DNA of 64,000 nucleotides, from positions 29,935,780-29,999,779 of the forward strand of contig NC_080041.1 in NCBI RefSeq assembly GCF_012489685.1, in the 5' to 3' direction. Below the pieces are notes generated by a model, which worked only from the letters and a program-made list of their open reading frames with translations, was not told the origin of the DNA and did no database searches. Every line of letters starts with the position of its first letter. The first letter of the stretch is position 1. The translations under genes were made by a program, and so were the position numbers. The DNA comes from Lotus japonicus (Eukaryota; Streptophyta; Magnoliopsida; Fabales; Fabaceae). Positions 33,321 through 44,478 of this stretch are shown piece after piece.

Positions 33321-33335
33321 CCATTGTAAATGGTC
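33321..33335 (-). repeat. Harbinger right terminal inverted repeat
   Basis: The reverse complement reads GACCATTTACAATGG. It is followed by TTA at 33336-33338. Confidence 0.9.
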
Positions 33336-33338
33336 TTA

Positions 33339-35227
33339 GCTGGCGGTACCTTCTTGTACTTCCACCTTAGGCTTAAAAGTTAAAAGTAAATATTGCACTG
33401 TAAATTAACTTTAAAGTCCACTATATATTTATTATCCGGATCTATAAGCTTTTTACTTGGCTGGAATATTTCGAGTCAGCTCCACGCGCGCTGATTTAAC
33501 CATGACGAGGAGTATTTATGATGTCCGCCACTTCAATGTCACTGTTAAATGAAACTTGCTTCATTTAATGCATGGATGTCCTTTGTTTGATTCGATTATA
33601 AATGGCATGTTGCAACTTGCAAGCTATAGCACCAGCCCACCATGGTTCAATTCATGAATATGCAGGATTTCAAAATTACTAAATAAATTTACCAATTCCT
33701 TTCAGTAAAACAGTTTATCAAAAGAGAATAAAAATCATACTCACTCCGTTTCAAAATATAAATTATTTTAGCATTTCTACTATATTTCAAAATATAAGTT
33801 GTTTCGTAAATTCAAAGCATTTTTCTCACTTTCTTTCTTAATATATCATCATTTAATAACTATCTTCAATTTTAACCTATCACAATTCTTACTATACACT
33901 TAACGAATAATAACAGTTTCTCTCTTTATTATAACACAACTTTAAATAGGATATAAAATGATGAGTTCTTCGACAATATGCATATATAACATAACAGTTT
34001 TCTCTCTTTGAACAGAGGAAATAATTTCTTTTTATATTGATCTTCGAATTATTAATTTGTTCCTAAATCCATTTTTGTAATGGTTTCAACTACCACAAAT
34101 ACATTGTTGTAATGGTTTAAACCGCCACAAATGGAGATCTAAAATCTATAGTTCCCCTATTTTAGGAGATCAAAATAAAAAAAGAAAAAGAAAGGATAAC
34201 ATCAATAATTCACAATTTTAGACCCTAAATTTAATAAGAGTTGAACTACTTAATAGTCTGATCCATGAAAAGCAACCTGTTTTTATAATGATGAAATCTG
34301 ATTAGTTATTCTGTGACTTCTGTCACATTTTTATTAATTTTATTTATTTATTATTAAGGTATTGTAAAAATGAGCTCTAATAAGTAATGGGGACTAATTT
34401 TCTTAAGCATCCAGATCAAAACATTAATTTTGTATGTTTCTTCTAATAAAATTTTCTTAACACAGTTGTCTATCCATTGAACCTCGATTAAATATTTACC
34501 AACTGGGTTGTGATTTGTGATATTTTAGTAATTTGTTAATTACATATACATGATCACATCACAACCTATATACTCGATATAGTCGAGATCAAAGCCGAAA
34601 ATTAGGTCTACATGAGTAATTGACGGGTCATGAAAGTCTAGTTTTAAACATTGATAATTTTCTAAAAGTGAAATTTACGGGTCCAACTAACCATGAAACT
34701 AGAAAGCCAAGTTAATGACCACCACTAATCAAATTCACTGTTTCTAGCAGATTACCAGATCATGGTTCTTTTAATTGCCAAAGCCGTACGTGTGTATTTG
34801 CCGCGGTTTCGATAAGGTCAAAAATTAGAAGATTCTTCTCAAAGTTGTTATTCTATTGGAGGAAACTTGTAATGTGTACTGAATTAGCAAGCATTAACGA
34901 AATGGAATGATAGTGATACAAGTAAAATAATAGTGCAGTATACTAGCTAGAATCAACTTTTGACAGCGGATAGATTGGTAATGCTGCTTATGTTGCGTGT
35001 TGATTGTGAAACAACTAGCCAACTAGATATATAAGTGCCCAAGAAAGAAAGAGATAATTAACGGGGACAAGTACTTATATAAACACTGTACATATATTAG
35101 GATAACAAATATGTCAACTTTGTCATGATGAGATGCTTCAGATGATGAATGAAAGTTAACCTAGCAGAGCATGAAATATTTGATAATTTTTTGAGAACTG
35201 TTTTTCCTATTACGATACATATGTAAG
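33339..35227. other. AT-rich intergenic sequence with a possible Stowaway-like MITE
   Basis: Near 33741, ctcactccgtttcaaaatat resembles a Stowaway (Tc1/mariner) MITE end, and near 34015 a weak inverse counterpart (ctctttgaacagagg) appears, so 33741-34018 may be a decayed MITE. Two copies of ttgtaatggttt plus a ccacaaat motif lie near 34075-34130. No gene was found. Confidence 0.4.
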
Positions 35228-35582
35228 CAGGGCCGGTCCCAACATTTTGAAAGCCCTTGGCAAATAATAAAAATGAACCCCTAATAATTTTAACGTTCGA
35301 AATTTCATCAGAATCATTATGTTGATTCGTTTGGCAACTGACCTCTTGCAACTCAAATAACATGTCAAAAGTCAAAAGGTGGGATTCGAACCCGGTATAT
35401 AAAAGTAATATACACAGTTACTAACCACTAGACCAACTCAAATCATTAATAACATCTTGAACATTAATTATTATAACTAAATTTTATTTTAGGGGAAAGT
35501 TTAATGAGATTTTTTTCGGGGCCCCTTCTTTTTGGAGGCCCTGGGCTGTAGGCCTGCTTGCACAGGCCCAGGGCCGGCCCTG
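35228..35582. mobile_element. hAT-like MITE (355 bp)
   Basis: The ends are inverted: CAGGGCCGGTCC on the left and the complement of CAGGGCCGGCCC on the right. Both sides carry an eight-base duplication tatgtaag (35220-35227 and 35583-35590), the hAT signature. There is no coding capacity. A tRNA-like segment lies inside. Confidence 0.9.
35382..35440 (-). other. tRNA-like segment with Pol III A and B boxes inside the MITE
   Basis: The minus strand has an A box in TGGTCTAGTGGTT (35423-35435) and a B box GGTTCGAATCC (35382-35392), spaced as in a tRNA gene or tRNA-derived SINE head. The 5' end cannot fold into a full cloverleaf, so this is not a functional tRNA gene. Confidence 0.6.
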
Positions 35583-35699
35583 TATGTAAGCAATTTCGAT
35601 AAACTAAGATATCATTAATATAAAAAGTCACTTTTATTCGGTAAAACATATTCATATATGAGTATAAATACTAACTATGAAAGTCACCAACTTAAATAA

Positions 35700-36987
35700 T
35701 TCTATACAATTATAATCATATATGCTTGGAAATATGAATTTCACAACTTTTACAATTATACATGCACACATAGGAGCGTATTTAATAGGGTTCAGTCGTG
35801 AGCACACTTTAGGTTAGGGTTTTCCAATTTTTTTGATCTTATTGAATCAAGTTTCTCAAGCCTAATTCCAGTAGGGTTTCATCATAAAATCTCATCAAAA
35901 TTCAGATCCATTGCATGTTATACCATACAAGTCGAATCTAGGCAACATAGTGGAAAAATAGTAACTTTTCACATGTTATCAACAAGGATTCATGGCATCA
36001 CATAAAAGCATGGCAAAATCAGAAACATTGCATCATATTCATACATAAAGAAAGTCTCTCATCATGCAAATAAATTCTCATAGCATAACCCACCCAAAAT
36101 TGCATTTTTCCCACATAAAATCATAGATTTCCATCATAAAACTCGCCTAGACTCTACCTGGACCAGATCTGCCCTCACCTCTAGTATTTGGAATGAAAGG
36201 AGGATGAAAAGATGATGATTGGATGGAGAAGATGATCCTTTGCTCCTCTGCCCTTGCTCGATATCCTCCCTTTTCCCTTGATCTCTCCCTCTTTCTCTCT
36301 CGGCCTCACTCTCTTCTCCTCTCTCTCGCGTTTTCTTTCTCTCTTTCTCTCTACTCTTTCTTTTCTTCTCTTTTCTTTCTCTCTTCTGATGTTCTAAGGA
36401 AAATAGAAGGAAGTTTTTCTCTCTAAAATCAGCTTTGTGAAAAAGAAACCAACTCTCCCCTACTCTCTCTTAATGGTCGACGACTATACCCCTATGAGAC
36501 TTAGGGTTTTGTTTTTCTTTTCCTCATTCTCTAGCCCAAGCCCAAAACATCTAATTAATTTTATTAATTACCAATTAAAAGCAATAAAAAAAAAAAAACA
36601 TCCCCCATACAGTCTACGTGGCCGGCGACCACAACAATCAACTAGGATTTCAAAATCCTATTTTTCTTCCCTTCACATGCTTAATTGAATTTAATTCAAT
36701 TATTCAATTTTTATTACATAAAAACTGAATTAAATAAATAAATAATCTCATCCTCTCCTCTCATAACAAAACCCAATCTTTTCCAAATAGATAAAAGATA
36801 AATTCAAGACAAACATTCTCTTCTCTTTTCTCTTCACCATATGGCCAAGAACCCTATTCCTTGGCCCTCAAGTAACCTTCATCACATCATATAGTCAATC
36901 AAACAAAAGTTCATCATTCACTAAACTTAATACTCATTATTTATTACAAATAATAATAGAAATACTTAACAAAGTCAGGGTCTTACA
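35700..36987 (-). repeat. Truncated Tekay-type LTR
   Basis: On the minus strand it starts TGTAAGACCCTGAC, like the solo LTR at 47878. It continues through AT-rich U3, a TATA-like GGTATAG near 36490 and a GA-rich leader. A donor-like site (CTAGAG/GTGAGG) has its intron start at 36178. The 3' part of the LTR is missing; the left boundary is approximate. No partner LTR or target duplication was found. Confidence 0.55.
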
Positions 36988-37440
36988 AGCAACGCCATAG
37001 TTAGGTGGATTATAATTTTAAGTTTATATTATGCGTCGGATTAGGGTCGATTTTGTCTGATGCTAAAGATTGAAGATTTGTGTCATTGTCTAAATTGTGA
37101 CGCGAAAATTTCCATCTCCTGTAACTAATGTAGCTCATTTGAATCCAACTCATTCCTTCTTTTATAGGAATAATTCAAATCACTTCCCTCCAAAGCACAT
37201 TCAATTTCAATAGGTTGGCCGTTGTAAAGAGAAATGGGTTATTCGATCGAAGTGACCATTGACCTTAGATAAATAGAGTCCACAATACCCAATCTCTGAC
37301 AATTGATACGAACTGATCACAACCATCCAAAACATCAGAGCAAATTTTACGAATTCCAACCTTTCAGATTTAGGTTGATTTGACTTCTTCAAACTAAAAG
37401 GATCAACTTTGATTTTCACCTTTTGTTTTGCATTTGCATG
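36988..37440. other. Unassigned sequence between LTRs
   Basis: The first part has cgtcggattagggtcgatttt, reminiscent of CACTA subterminal repeats, as does 38575-38768 on the far side of the next LTR. Together they may be one interrupted element. Confidence 0.3.
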
Positions 37441-37670
37441 TGTTAGGTAATTTAGTGGTTCTTTAGGGACCTTTTTCATATTTTAGTGTAGTTTTGGGTC
37501 TTTTGTTAATTTTCATTAGTTTTGGGTCCACTAGTTTATATTGTGGTTGAACTTATGATATTTTCAAGTGTGCTTTAATGAGTCTTAAGTTCAGGAACTG
37601 AAGCAAGTTAAAGAAGCATGGAGGATTGAAGGCTGAAACTGAAGGAAGCTGAAGAGTGTTGTCTATGGAA

Positions 37671-37780
37671 ATTGGCGCTCGAACGCCAATTAATTAGTGC
37701 TCGAGCACCAATTGGTCCAGTAGTGTTTCAAGCAATTGGCGCTCCAGTGCCCATAATTAGCGCTCGAGCGCCCAGTGGCG
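37671..37780. repeat. Cluster of GC-rich palindromes upstream of TATA
   Basis: Palindromic units such as ATTGGCGCTCGAACGCCAAT (37671-37690), GTGCTCGAGCAC and GCGCTCGAGCGC follow each other within 110 bases and end about 15 bases before the TATA box. Confidence 0.75.
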
Positions 37781-37792
37781 TCTAAAAGCTGT

Positions 37793-37800
37793 TATAAATA
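37793..37800 (+). promoter_or_regulatory. TATA box of Athila/Tat-like LTR
   Basis: TATAAATA lies just downstream of the palindrome cluster. Confidence 0.65.
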
Positions 37801-38574
37801 CAAAACTGGGTTGTTTTAGTTTTTATCTTTTGTACTTTGTAAGACTTAGAAGGATAAGAGCTTCTTGGTGATTAAGAGAGGGTTTTCAAGCTTGTAATCA
37901 AGGTTTTAAGCCTTAGCCATGCTTGGCTAAATATGTTTATGCTTTGGTTTTCTGTAAGACTTTTTATGTTTAAGTTATAATTCCAATCTTTATTTCATAT
38001 GATCCTGAGTCTATCTTTGAATCCCATTTTCTGAATTTCAATCTAAGCTTGAATGCATGCTTGGTTTATGCTTTTCTACAATGAGGAAGAAAGTTAAGTT
38101 GTAGATTAGGGAACTGATTTGAAATTAACCCTTCTATGCTTTCTTCAAGAAATAGGGAAGAGGTTGAGGTTTATTGACCCGGAATTGAAAACTTAAAGCC
38201 TCAAACAATTGTTTAAGTACGCAAGGAATTGAGCTTATCCTTTGATTTGAGAGTTTTGCCTATGCGAGGCATCGATAGGTAGTTGTTTAGATTAGAGCAT
38301 CAAGGAGAAATTTAGACTTCAAATGTTTAGGTTTGGTTTTCTTAAATTGTTTTAGTTAAACAAGAATCCAAAGCATTTTTATTTCTGAATTGTCGTTCTA
38401 TTTTCCCTTTTGCTACTTCGACATTTAATTGTCACAATAAAATAGATCTTCAATCTGAATTTTACTTGCTTTCGTTCTTCAAACTCAAGGCTTTAACTAA
38501 ATTTTTCATTCACAATCCCTGTGGTTCGATAATCTAAACCGGGCGAAATCTGTACACTTGCGGATTACCCATCA

Positions 38575-38768
38575 GAAATCGACAATAAATATATATGATA
38601 TGCATCGGTTAAACAGATGCAATACCGACACAAAGAGCTAAAGGCAGCTACTTAAACATTGAGCCGAACGAGCCGCCACAACATTGCATCGGTTTTTTTA
38701 TCGGTACATCCTTTAAAGGCGCGTCTAAGTTCACCGGCCTACTTACTACCGAAGTTCGGATGTGTAGT
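38575..38768. mobile_element. Possible CACTA element end
   Basis: The segment has gcatcgg and accgaagttcgg motifs and ends GATGTGTAGTG at 38768, the complement of a CACTAC terminus. The opposite end was not located. Confidence 0.35.
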
Positions 38769-40311
38769 GGCGACCTAAGAATGACGATGGTATCGGAAAA
38801 AGTAACACAAGGATGGGGGGTTTGAATTGTGTTTACTAAAAACTTGAGTTTTCAAACGATTATAAGTTTAGAAAGAGTTTTCTCAATCGTTCGGTGCGGC
38901 GGATATAAAAAAAAGTAAGGTAAAAGATGATAGGCACGCAACAATATATCCTGGTTCATCCACAAATGATGGGGCTACGTCCAATCTTTGGTTTAACCAA
39001 GATTTCCACTAACAAGTATCAATGACTTCTCCGACAACAAGTATTAGACACAACTTCTCCCACAACAAGTAATAGACAAGACTTCTCTCACAAGTATTCT
39101 TCAGGACTTTTCCTAACAAGTATTAGACAAGACTTCTCCCAACTTCAAGTATTCTACATTACTTCTCCTAAGATCTTTTGCAAGATCGTCTGGTTCTATA
39201 GGGTTCTCTTCTCACAAGACGGATTGTAGACTTTTACAGCGCAATGAACTACAAAGTGTTTGAATAAGATTTCACTCTTGGATTTACTTTGTGTTATAAA
39301 TCTAGAGAGAGTTGGATAGATGATTTGACTCTTTGATTTTTCTCTTAGACGATAAGGATTTGACTCTTGAGCTTGTTGAAGAAATTATTCAGATAAAAAG
39401 TTCTAGCTTGTTTTCTTGAGTCTCAACATCTTCAAGTGCTCATTTTATACTTCAAGTGCTTCTTGGATATGTTGAGATTCGTTGGAGCGTGTAGAGCATC
39501 TTGAGTACTAGCCGATGGATCAAACGCTCTTTTCATCAGGTGCATTTAATGCATTGTACTTCGTTGACAGAGACTTGTTGCTACAATGTGTATCTTTTTC
39601 ACCGGTTGGTAGCATTTTGTGCTCTGTTCCAGTCCTTGTGTGCGAGAAAGAGGAAACTGATTTTGACAACGTTGTACTTGCTTCCTTGAACAAAGTACTT
39701 TGAGAGATATCACGTGATTCATTGTAGTTGCTTTCTCTTCTTGAATGTTAGAGGTTTCAAATTGAATGTGCCGCTCATTCTCTAGACATTTCTCTTCCTT
39801 CATGAGTACTTGAGACAGACGATGATGATCTTTAATAACTGCAATGTTCTCAGACGATCCACTAACATTGTCCTTTCTTGCATAGCTTATCCTGACGCTT
39901 TAACTCTTCTCATCTTCGTGATCTTCTTCTATGTTCTTGATCAAACAATTTAACATATTAGAATTCCTTTTTCTTAGGTAGTATGTCTTGAAGCTTTGAT
40001 CATTCTCTTTCTTTTCTTGGTCAGACGATCCACAAATTTGTCATTTCTCAGCTTATGTGGTTTGCTGTGCTGCTTTGACTTTTCTTGTACGTTGACTGGA
40101 TGGAGCTTTGATTGAAGTCTTGTACGTTGTCATCATATGATGGGGATGTGATTCCTGAAAGATATTTTCTGAAAAATAAATTCACCTTGAATGTTTGAGT
40201 ATTGTATTTAAGTTCTCTGAAAATGGTTATCATTCAAAACATGATATACAATATATTCAGCGTTTGAACTTAATAGACGATACTTTTGCACGTGAACTTT
40301 GTGTTAACTTT
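38769..40311 (-). repeat. SIRE/Maximus-like LTR remnant
   Basis: Near 38790-38830 the sequence atggtatcggaaaaagtaac followed by a G run and tttgaattgtg parallels the start of the SIRE-type LTRs at 42616 and 46332. Between 39015 and 39180 a unit around acaagtattagacaagacttctcc is repeated five or six times. No ORF is convincing. The right side stops at the next LTR. Confidence 0.4.
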
Positions 40312-41411
40312 TGGCCAATCTGCAAGTGTACAGAAACCTCCGGGTTTTAAAACATCGAACCACAGGGATTGTGAGTGAGAATTGTGGATTTAAGCCTAAA
40401 TTTTGCAAGTTTGGAAAGCAATGAAATTTTGAAATTGATTTTGGTTGTTGATGACAAAAGGTTTGCAAAAGAGCAATATTGGAAGTGTTTGAAAATAACA
40501 ATTTATGAAAATGCCTTGGGTTATTGATCATCTAATCCACTCTAGTCTACCTATCCTATGCATGTGCTTTAGCCCTTGTTGCTTTAGCCTATATACTCAC
40601 TTATTGATTCCTCACATAATTAATTCTCTCAAACTAAAAGTTAAGCCCAATTCCTTGTGTACTTAATCATTCATTTGAGGTTTTTTAGAATACAAACTCA
40701 GGTCAACAAAACCCAACCCTTACTCTATTCCTAGTAGCAAGCATAGAAGGATCTATTTCAATTCATGTCCCTAAATCATAACAAACTTCCGTTTTGATTA
40801 TAATCTAGTCTATAGCAAGTGTGCACTCAAGCTAATCATGCATAATGGAATTGAAATACAAGGTTAAATCAAGAACTTATGCATAGAGATAGGATTTAGA
40901 AAACTAGAGTTTCATAGAATCTCATAAACCCACAGCATAAAAGAAAACTAGCCACTCATGGCTAGTGAATCCATACAAGAAATGTAAAGAACCTGAGAAA
41001 CATAACAAGTTGGAAGCCTCTCACAAGCCCCAAGGTTCTCCTCAGCTTCTAAACTTGATCCAAAATGAGTAAAATGTCTTAGTCTCCCAAAGAAAATGGC
41101 CAAAGCCTTATTTAAAGGCAAAATAAACGAGTCTGGGCGCTCAGGCGCCAATTCAGCACGCCTGAACGCCAATTCAAGCTGAAAATATGGCCTCTGGAAG
41201 GCAATTGGCGCCTAGGCGCCAATTAAGCATGCCTAGGCGCCAATTCCAAAATCCTGGAAAATAGCAATTGGCGCCTAGGCACCAATGGAGCACGCCTAGG
41301 CGCTCCAAGCTCGCTGAAGGAGAATGCATGAAACACTATATGAGACTCAACAAAAAGACTCAAAACCAACAAAGAAATGACCCTAAAAACACTACTAAAA
41401 TAGGGTTATCA
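40312..41411 (-). repeat. Athila/Tat-like LTR, minus orientation
   Basis: On the minus strand it starts TGATAACCCTATTTTAG and ends TGTACACTTGCAGATTGGCCA, homologous to 37441-38574. GC-rich palindromes cluster at 41133-41310, including a perfect 22-base palindrome at 41203-41224 centred on CCTAGG. As in the other copy they lie immediately upstream of the TATA-like box (minus strand TTTAAATAA near 41112). No target duplication was found. Confidence 0.6.
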
Positions 41412-42615
41412 TCAACCTTCGCCGACAAAAATTTGTAAGTATACAATTTCATAGCATGGTGCCTGAGGCCTAGCATCGACTTTGATTAGCTTCAATTCGA
41501 CACCCTACTCGAAGAAACACACTTTATTGTTAGCGTCAACCTAGCCAACTCTATTGGTTTCTCCGGCGCACCCCCATAATCAGTCATCTCGTTTAGTCTC
41601 TTTCTTATCTCTCAAACCCCACTTCTAACTTTTATGCTTTCTTCCTCCATCGCTCAACCCTCTTCTAGTGACCCTTATCAACTACATCTCCACCCCTATA
41701 TTGCCCTCACTCTGTTCCCTCACACTCACCCACGCCTCCCTCTTCAGCCACCACCCGTGATGCCCCATCAAATCCGTGTCACCAATTGATCGTCTTCGCT
41801 CTCTGCTACCACAAACATCTTCCTCCGCTCTCTGTTACCACATACATCTTCCTGTTCCCCCACATTTCCACCCTCACACTCACAAACCCCCACCTCTGTC
41901 ACTGTTTTCGCATTTAGCCACCATGTATATTTCGTCTTATCCATCCACTGCTACTATCACTCACGATATCGCTTCCACCGATCCTCAACGTGGCCTTGGC
42001 CTCCACCACTGCTGTCTTTTCAATTTTCATATGGTCATTGCCATTGTCGCCATTGCTACGATAGTTGTCGGTGTCGTTCCTCCTCTACGAAGACTGCTAA
42101 CACCACCATATATTATGGTGACATATAGTTATTTCCACGGTGTCTTCCCAACTATCATTTCTTACTCGACCTCCACCGTCATCGTCTCCTCCATTGTCCT
42201 CTGGCCGCTGCCAAAGTACCTACTACTACCGGCAATGTTGTTGATGACTTCAAAATGTGCAATAACAACATGTGCCAAGTGATTTGGTTGAAAATTGCAG
42301 CTTCGGGTTAGGTTATGTTAGACACTTGTCTTTATAATATTATCTTGTAATATATTAGTATTAGAATATGTGATATATGTTGAGTTGTTATAGATTGAGC
42401 TAAATATTCTAAATATTAAGATGATAATGTATGATGTTGATTGTAATATAATTATGAGTTGTAAATAACATGAAATAATAGTATCTCATATTGTGAAATA
42501 GATAAAATATTAAAAACTTGTCAAAATACTCAAAGTGTATGTCGATAGGAATAAACTCCTCGCAATGAGCCAGCAACATTAGCACGAAATACAACATTTG
42601 GGAATCACATAGTGG
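41412..42615. other. Unclassified element-like sequence, part 1
   Basis: The segment has motifs around gttagcgtcaacctagc and tagcatcgac that recur at 47700-47830 and 51190-51270. It seems to be one older element split first by the SIRE-type element and again by the solo LTR. Open frames are composition-driven; none resembles a known protein. The last five bases, agtgg, are the target duplication of the SIRE-type element. Confidence 0.4.
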
Positions 42616-43806
42616 TGAAGGTATGAAAAACGACTAGAAGGGGGGGGGGTTGAATAGAGTTTTGAATATAAAAACTTTCCCCTTAAGATTTAAAGTAAAT
42701 ATTTTCGGTTTCTCTACGATAGATGGTGCAGCGGATAAAGATAGAGAGAAGAGAGAAGCACACAAGTATTTTATCCTGGTTCACTTGATAAATCCCTCAA
42801 GCTAATCCAGTCCACCCGTTAAGGTGATTTCTTCCTTCTTAGAATGAAGGCAATCCACTAATCAGATAATTGTTACAACTGCACTTGAAACCTACAAGTG
42901 ACTAACAATACACTGACTTAGCTATCACTAAGATTCACTCTCTTAGTCTTCTCTAGGATCCGATCAACCTTGATCTCCTAAAGGAATCACCACTAAGATT
43001 CACTCTCTTAGTCTTCTTAAGGATACTGACCTACCCGGTCCCTTAAGGAAAATCAAACAACTGTTTGAGGTTGGTGTTTACAAAGGTTTGCTTCTAAATA
43101 AGCTGAGTGTAAACCAAATAAGAATAGATGAAGAAAGTAGAGGCTTGAATCTTTTCTTGTATTGCAGCTCTTGATTTCTCTCTTCTTGGTCTTTCTTCTT
43201 TTCTTCAGCCTTTTATAGTCCAAGGTGCAAAGGATATTTATGTTGAGAGAATATGACCGTTGGAGGGCATTTCTGGAACTTCCAGAACCTGCTGTGGCTG
43301 AACCTTGGTAGGTAGGCTTTTCAGAATAGTACACTGCTCTTGTACTTCTCGATAGAGACATTTGCCTTTAACCATTGACTTCTGATCAGAGTTATGCTTC
43401 GTGTTGGAACTTGTGAAGCTTGGTGATCAGAGTCAGAGGGATGCTTGGATCCTCTGACCTTCGTAACTTCTGCTTCTGGACCTTCAGAGCTTCTGAACCT
43501 TCAGAGCCTCTGGTCCCTCAGAGCTTCTGGTCTTCAGATCTTCTGATCCTCAGATCTTCTGATCCTCTGATCCTCTGATCCTCAGATCCTCTGATCTTCA
43601 GATCCTCTGATCTTCAGATCCTCTGATCTTCAGATCTTCTGATCTTCAGAACTTCTGACGAATATATCTTCTGGTGTCAGAATCAGAACCTGTTTGTCAA
43701 AACACTCAAGACAAACATTAGAGTATCATAGTTGTTCATCCATAAATAAATACTTGTTATCATCAAAACATAGAGTTGTACCACATGACCAAATCTTGAT
43801 CTTACA
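42616..43806 (-). repeat. SIRE-type element, 3' LTR (1191 bp)
   Basis: The TATA box TATAAAAG lies on the minus strand within 43209-43220. A CT-rich array of cctctgatcttcagat-like units spans about 43440-43660. A 102-codon frame overlapping the promoter is shared with the other LTR only because the LTRs are near-identical. Confidence 0.93.
43211..43220 (-). promoter_or_regulatory. SIRE-type 3' LTR TATA box
   Basis: The minus strand reads GACTATAAAA. Confidence 0.7.
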
Positions 43807-43820
43807 ATCTCCCCCTTTTT
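43807..43820 (-). other. SIRE-type polypurine tract
   Basis: The minus strand reads AAAAAGGGGGAGAT, directly before the 3' LTR, as is usual in this lineage. Confidence 0.9.
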
Positions 43821-44139
43821 GATGATGACAAAACCATGTATTTTGATGAACAACTCTAAACAAATAAACTGAATACACTCAGAGTATAAGGTATCAGAGT
43901 TAAAACTTATCCTGATGTGTATAGTTTATCTTGCTCCTTCTGAATCCAAGGCTCGTGCTTGATTCTGAGCTAAGCTCCCCCTGAATCTAATACTTAATAT
44001 CAATGTTAGTAATATCTAGATTCTGAGCTAAATAAAATAGGAGTTGTCAAGATACTATAAGTTCTCCCCCTTTTTGTCATAAGCAAAAAGAATGAAGGTG
44101 GGAAAAAAATAGTAAGAGCATAAGACGAAATACTCCCCC

Positions 44140-44397
44140 TCAGAAGGAATACCAAGGGATACTTGGCTGCTGATTAGTATATCTTCTTATGAGAGCAGAA
44201 GTGTCAAAGTCCAGAGGTTCTGGTGACATCTCCATTCTGAAAAAAATTCCATCTTCAGATGCTTCAGAATGAGAAGCTATGAAACTACTCTTCTTCTGAT
44301 GACGCAAGTCAGAAGTTGTAGTAGCATCTTCTGATGTTGTTGCTTCTGGTTCGACAAGTTCTGAGTCTTTGTTTCTATCTGAAACAGTCATGCTCAT
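44140..44397 (-). CDS. Hypothetical 85-codon ORF downstream of gag
   Basis: This Ser/Thr/Glu-rich frame lies between gag and the polypurine tract. It could be a fragment of the region that follows pol in SIRE-type elements, or of a deleted pol edge. I recognise no motif. A short remnant between it and gag (44398-44478) has no intact frame. Confidence 0.25.
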   Translation of the reverse strand: MSMTVSDRNKDSELVEPEATTSEDATTTSDLRHQKKSSFIASHSEASEDGIFFRMEMSPEPLDFDTSALIRRYTNQQPSIPWYSF

Positions 44398-44478
44398 CTC
44401 TACAAGCTTTTTCAGCTAGCTTTGACTTGACCAAATCTTACTCTACTGATGCCTCCAAGATCAACTTCACCTTCAGGT

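Larger units (their letters stand above)
12383..33335 (-). mobile_element. PIF/Harbinger transposon, interrupted by LTR elements
   Basis: The ends are inverted repeats: GACCATATACAATGG at 12383-12397 and the reverse complement of GACCATTTACAATGG at 33321-33335, one mismatch in 15. Both are flanked by TTA (12380-12382 and 33336-33338), the three-base target duplication typical of PIF/Harbinger. The element carries a DDE transposase and a Myb/trihelix-like second gene, both on the minus strand. Without the inserted solo LTR, the nested element C and one target duplication, it would be about 4.27 kb long. Confidence 0.9.
37441..38574 (+). repeat. Athila/Tat-like LTR, plus orientation
   Basis: The LTR starts TGTTAGGTAATTTAG and ends CTGTACACTTGCGG ... 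CCATCA. It shares start, end and internal palindrome clusters with 40312-41411, which is in opposite orientation. TATAAATA is at 37793-37800. No internal domain adjoins it and no target duplication was found, so it is a solo or truncated LTR. The lineage is inferred from the ends only. Confidence 0.6.

Noticed and set aside
35382..35440. Functional tRNA gene
   Set aside because: A and B boxes are present, but acceptor and anticodon stems cannot be formed and the segment is inside a MITE.
36223..36426. 67-codon Leu/Ser/Phe-rich ORF
   Set aside because: It is read from the CT-rich antisense of an LTR leader.
41776..42282. 168-codon plus-strand ORF
   Set aside because: It has Pro/His/Ser-rich then hydrophobic composition without motifs; codon pattern and context (interrupted repeat) do not support a gene.
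43053..43361. 102-codon ORF found in both SIRE-type LTRs
   Set aside because: It overlaps the TATA box and transcript start, and its duplication only reflects LTR identity.
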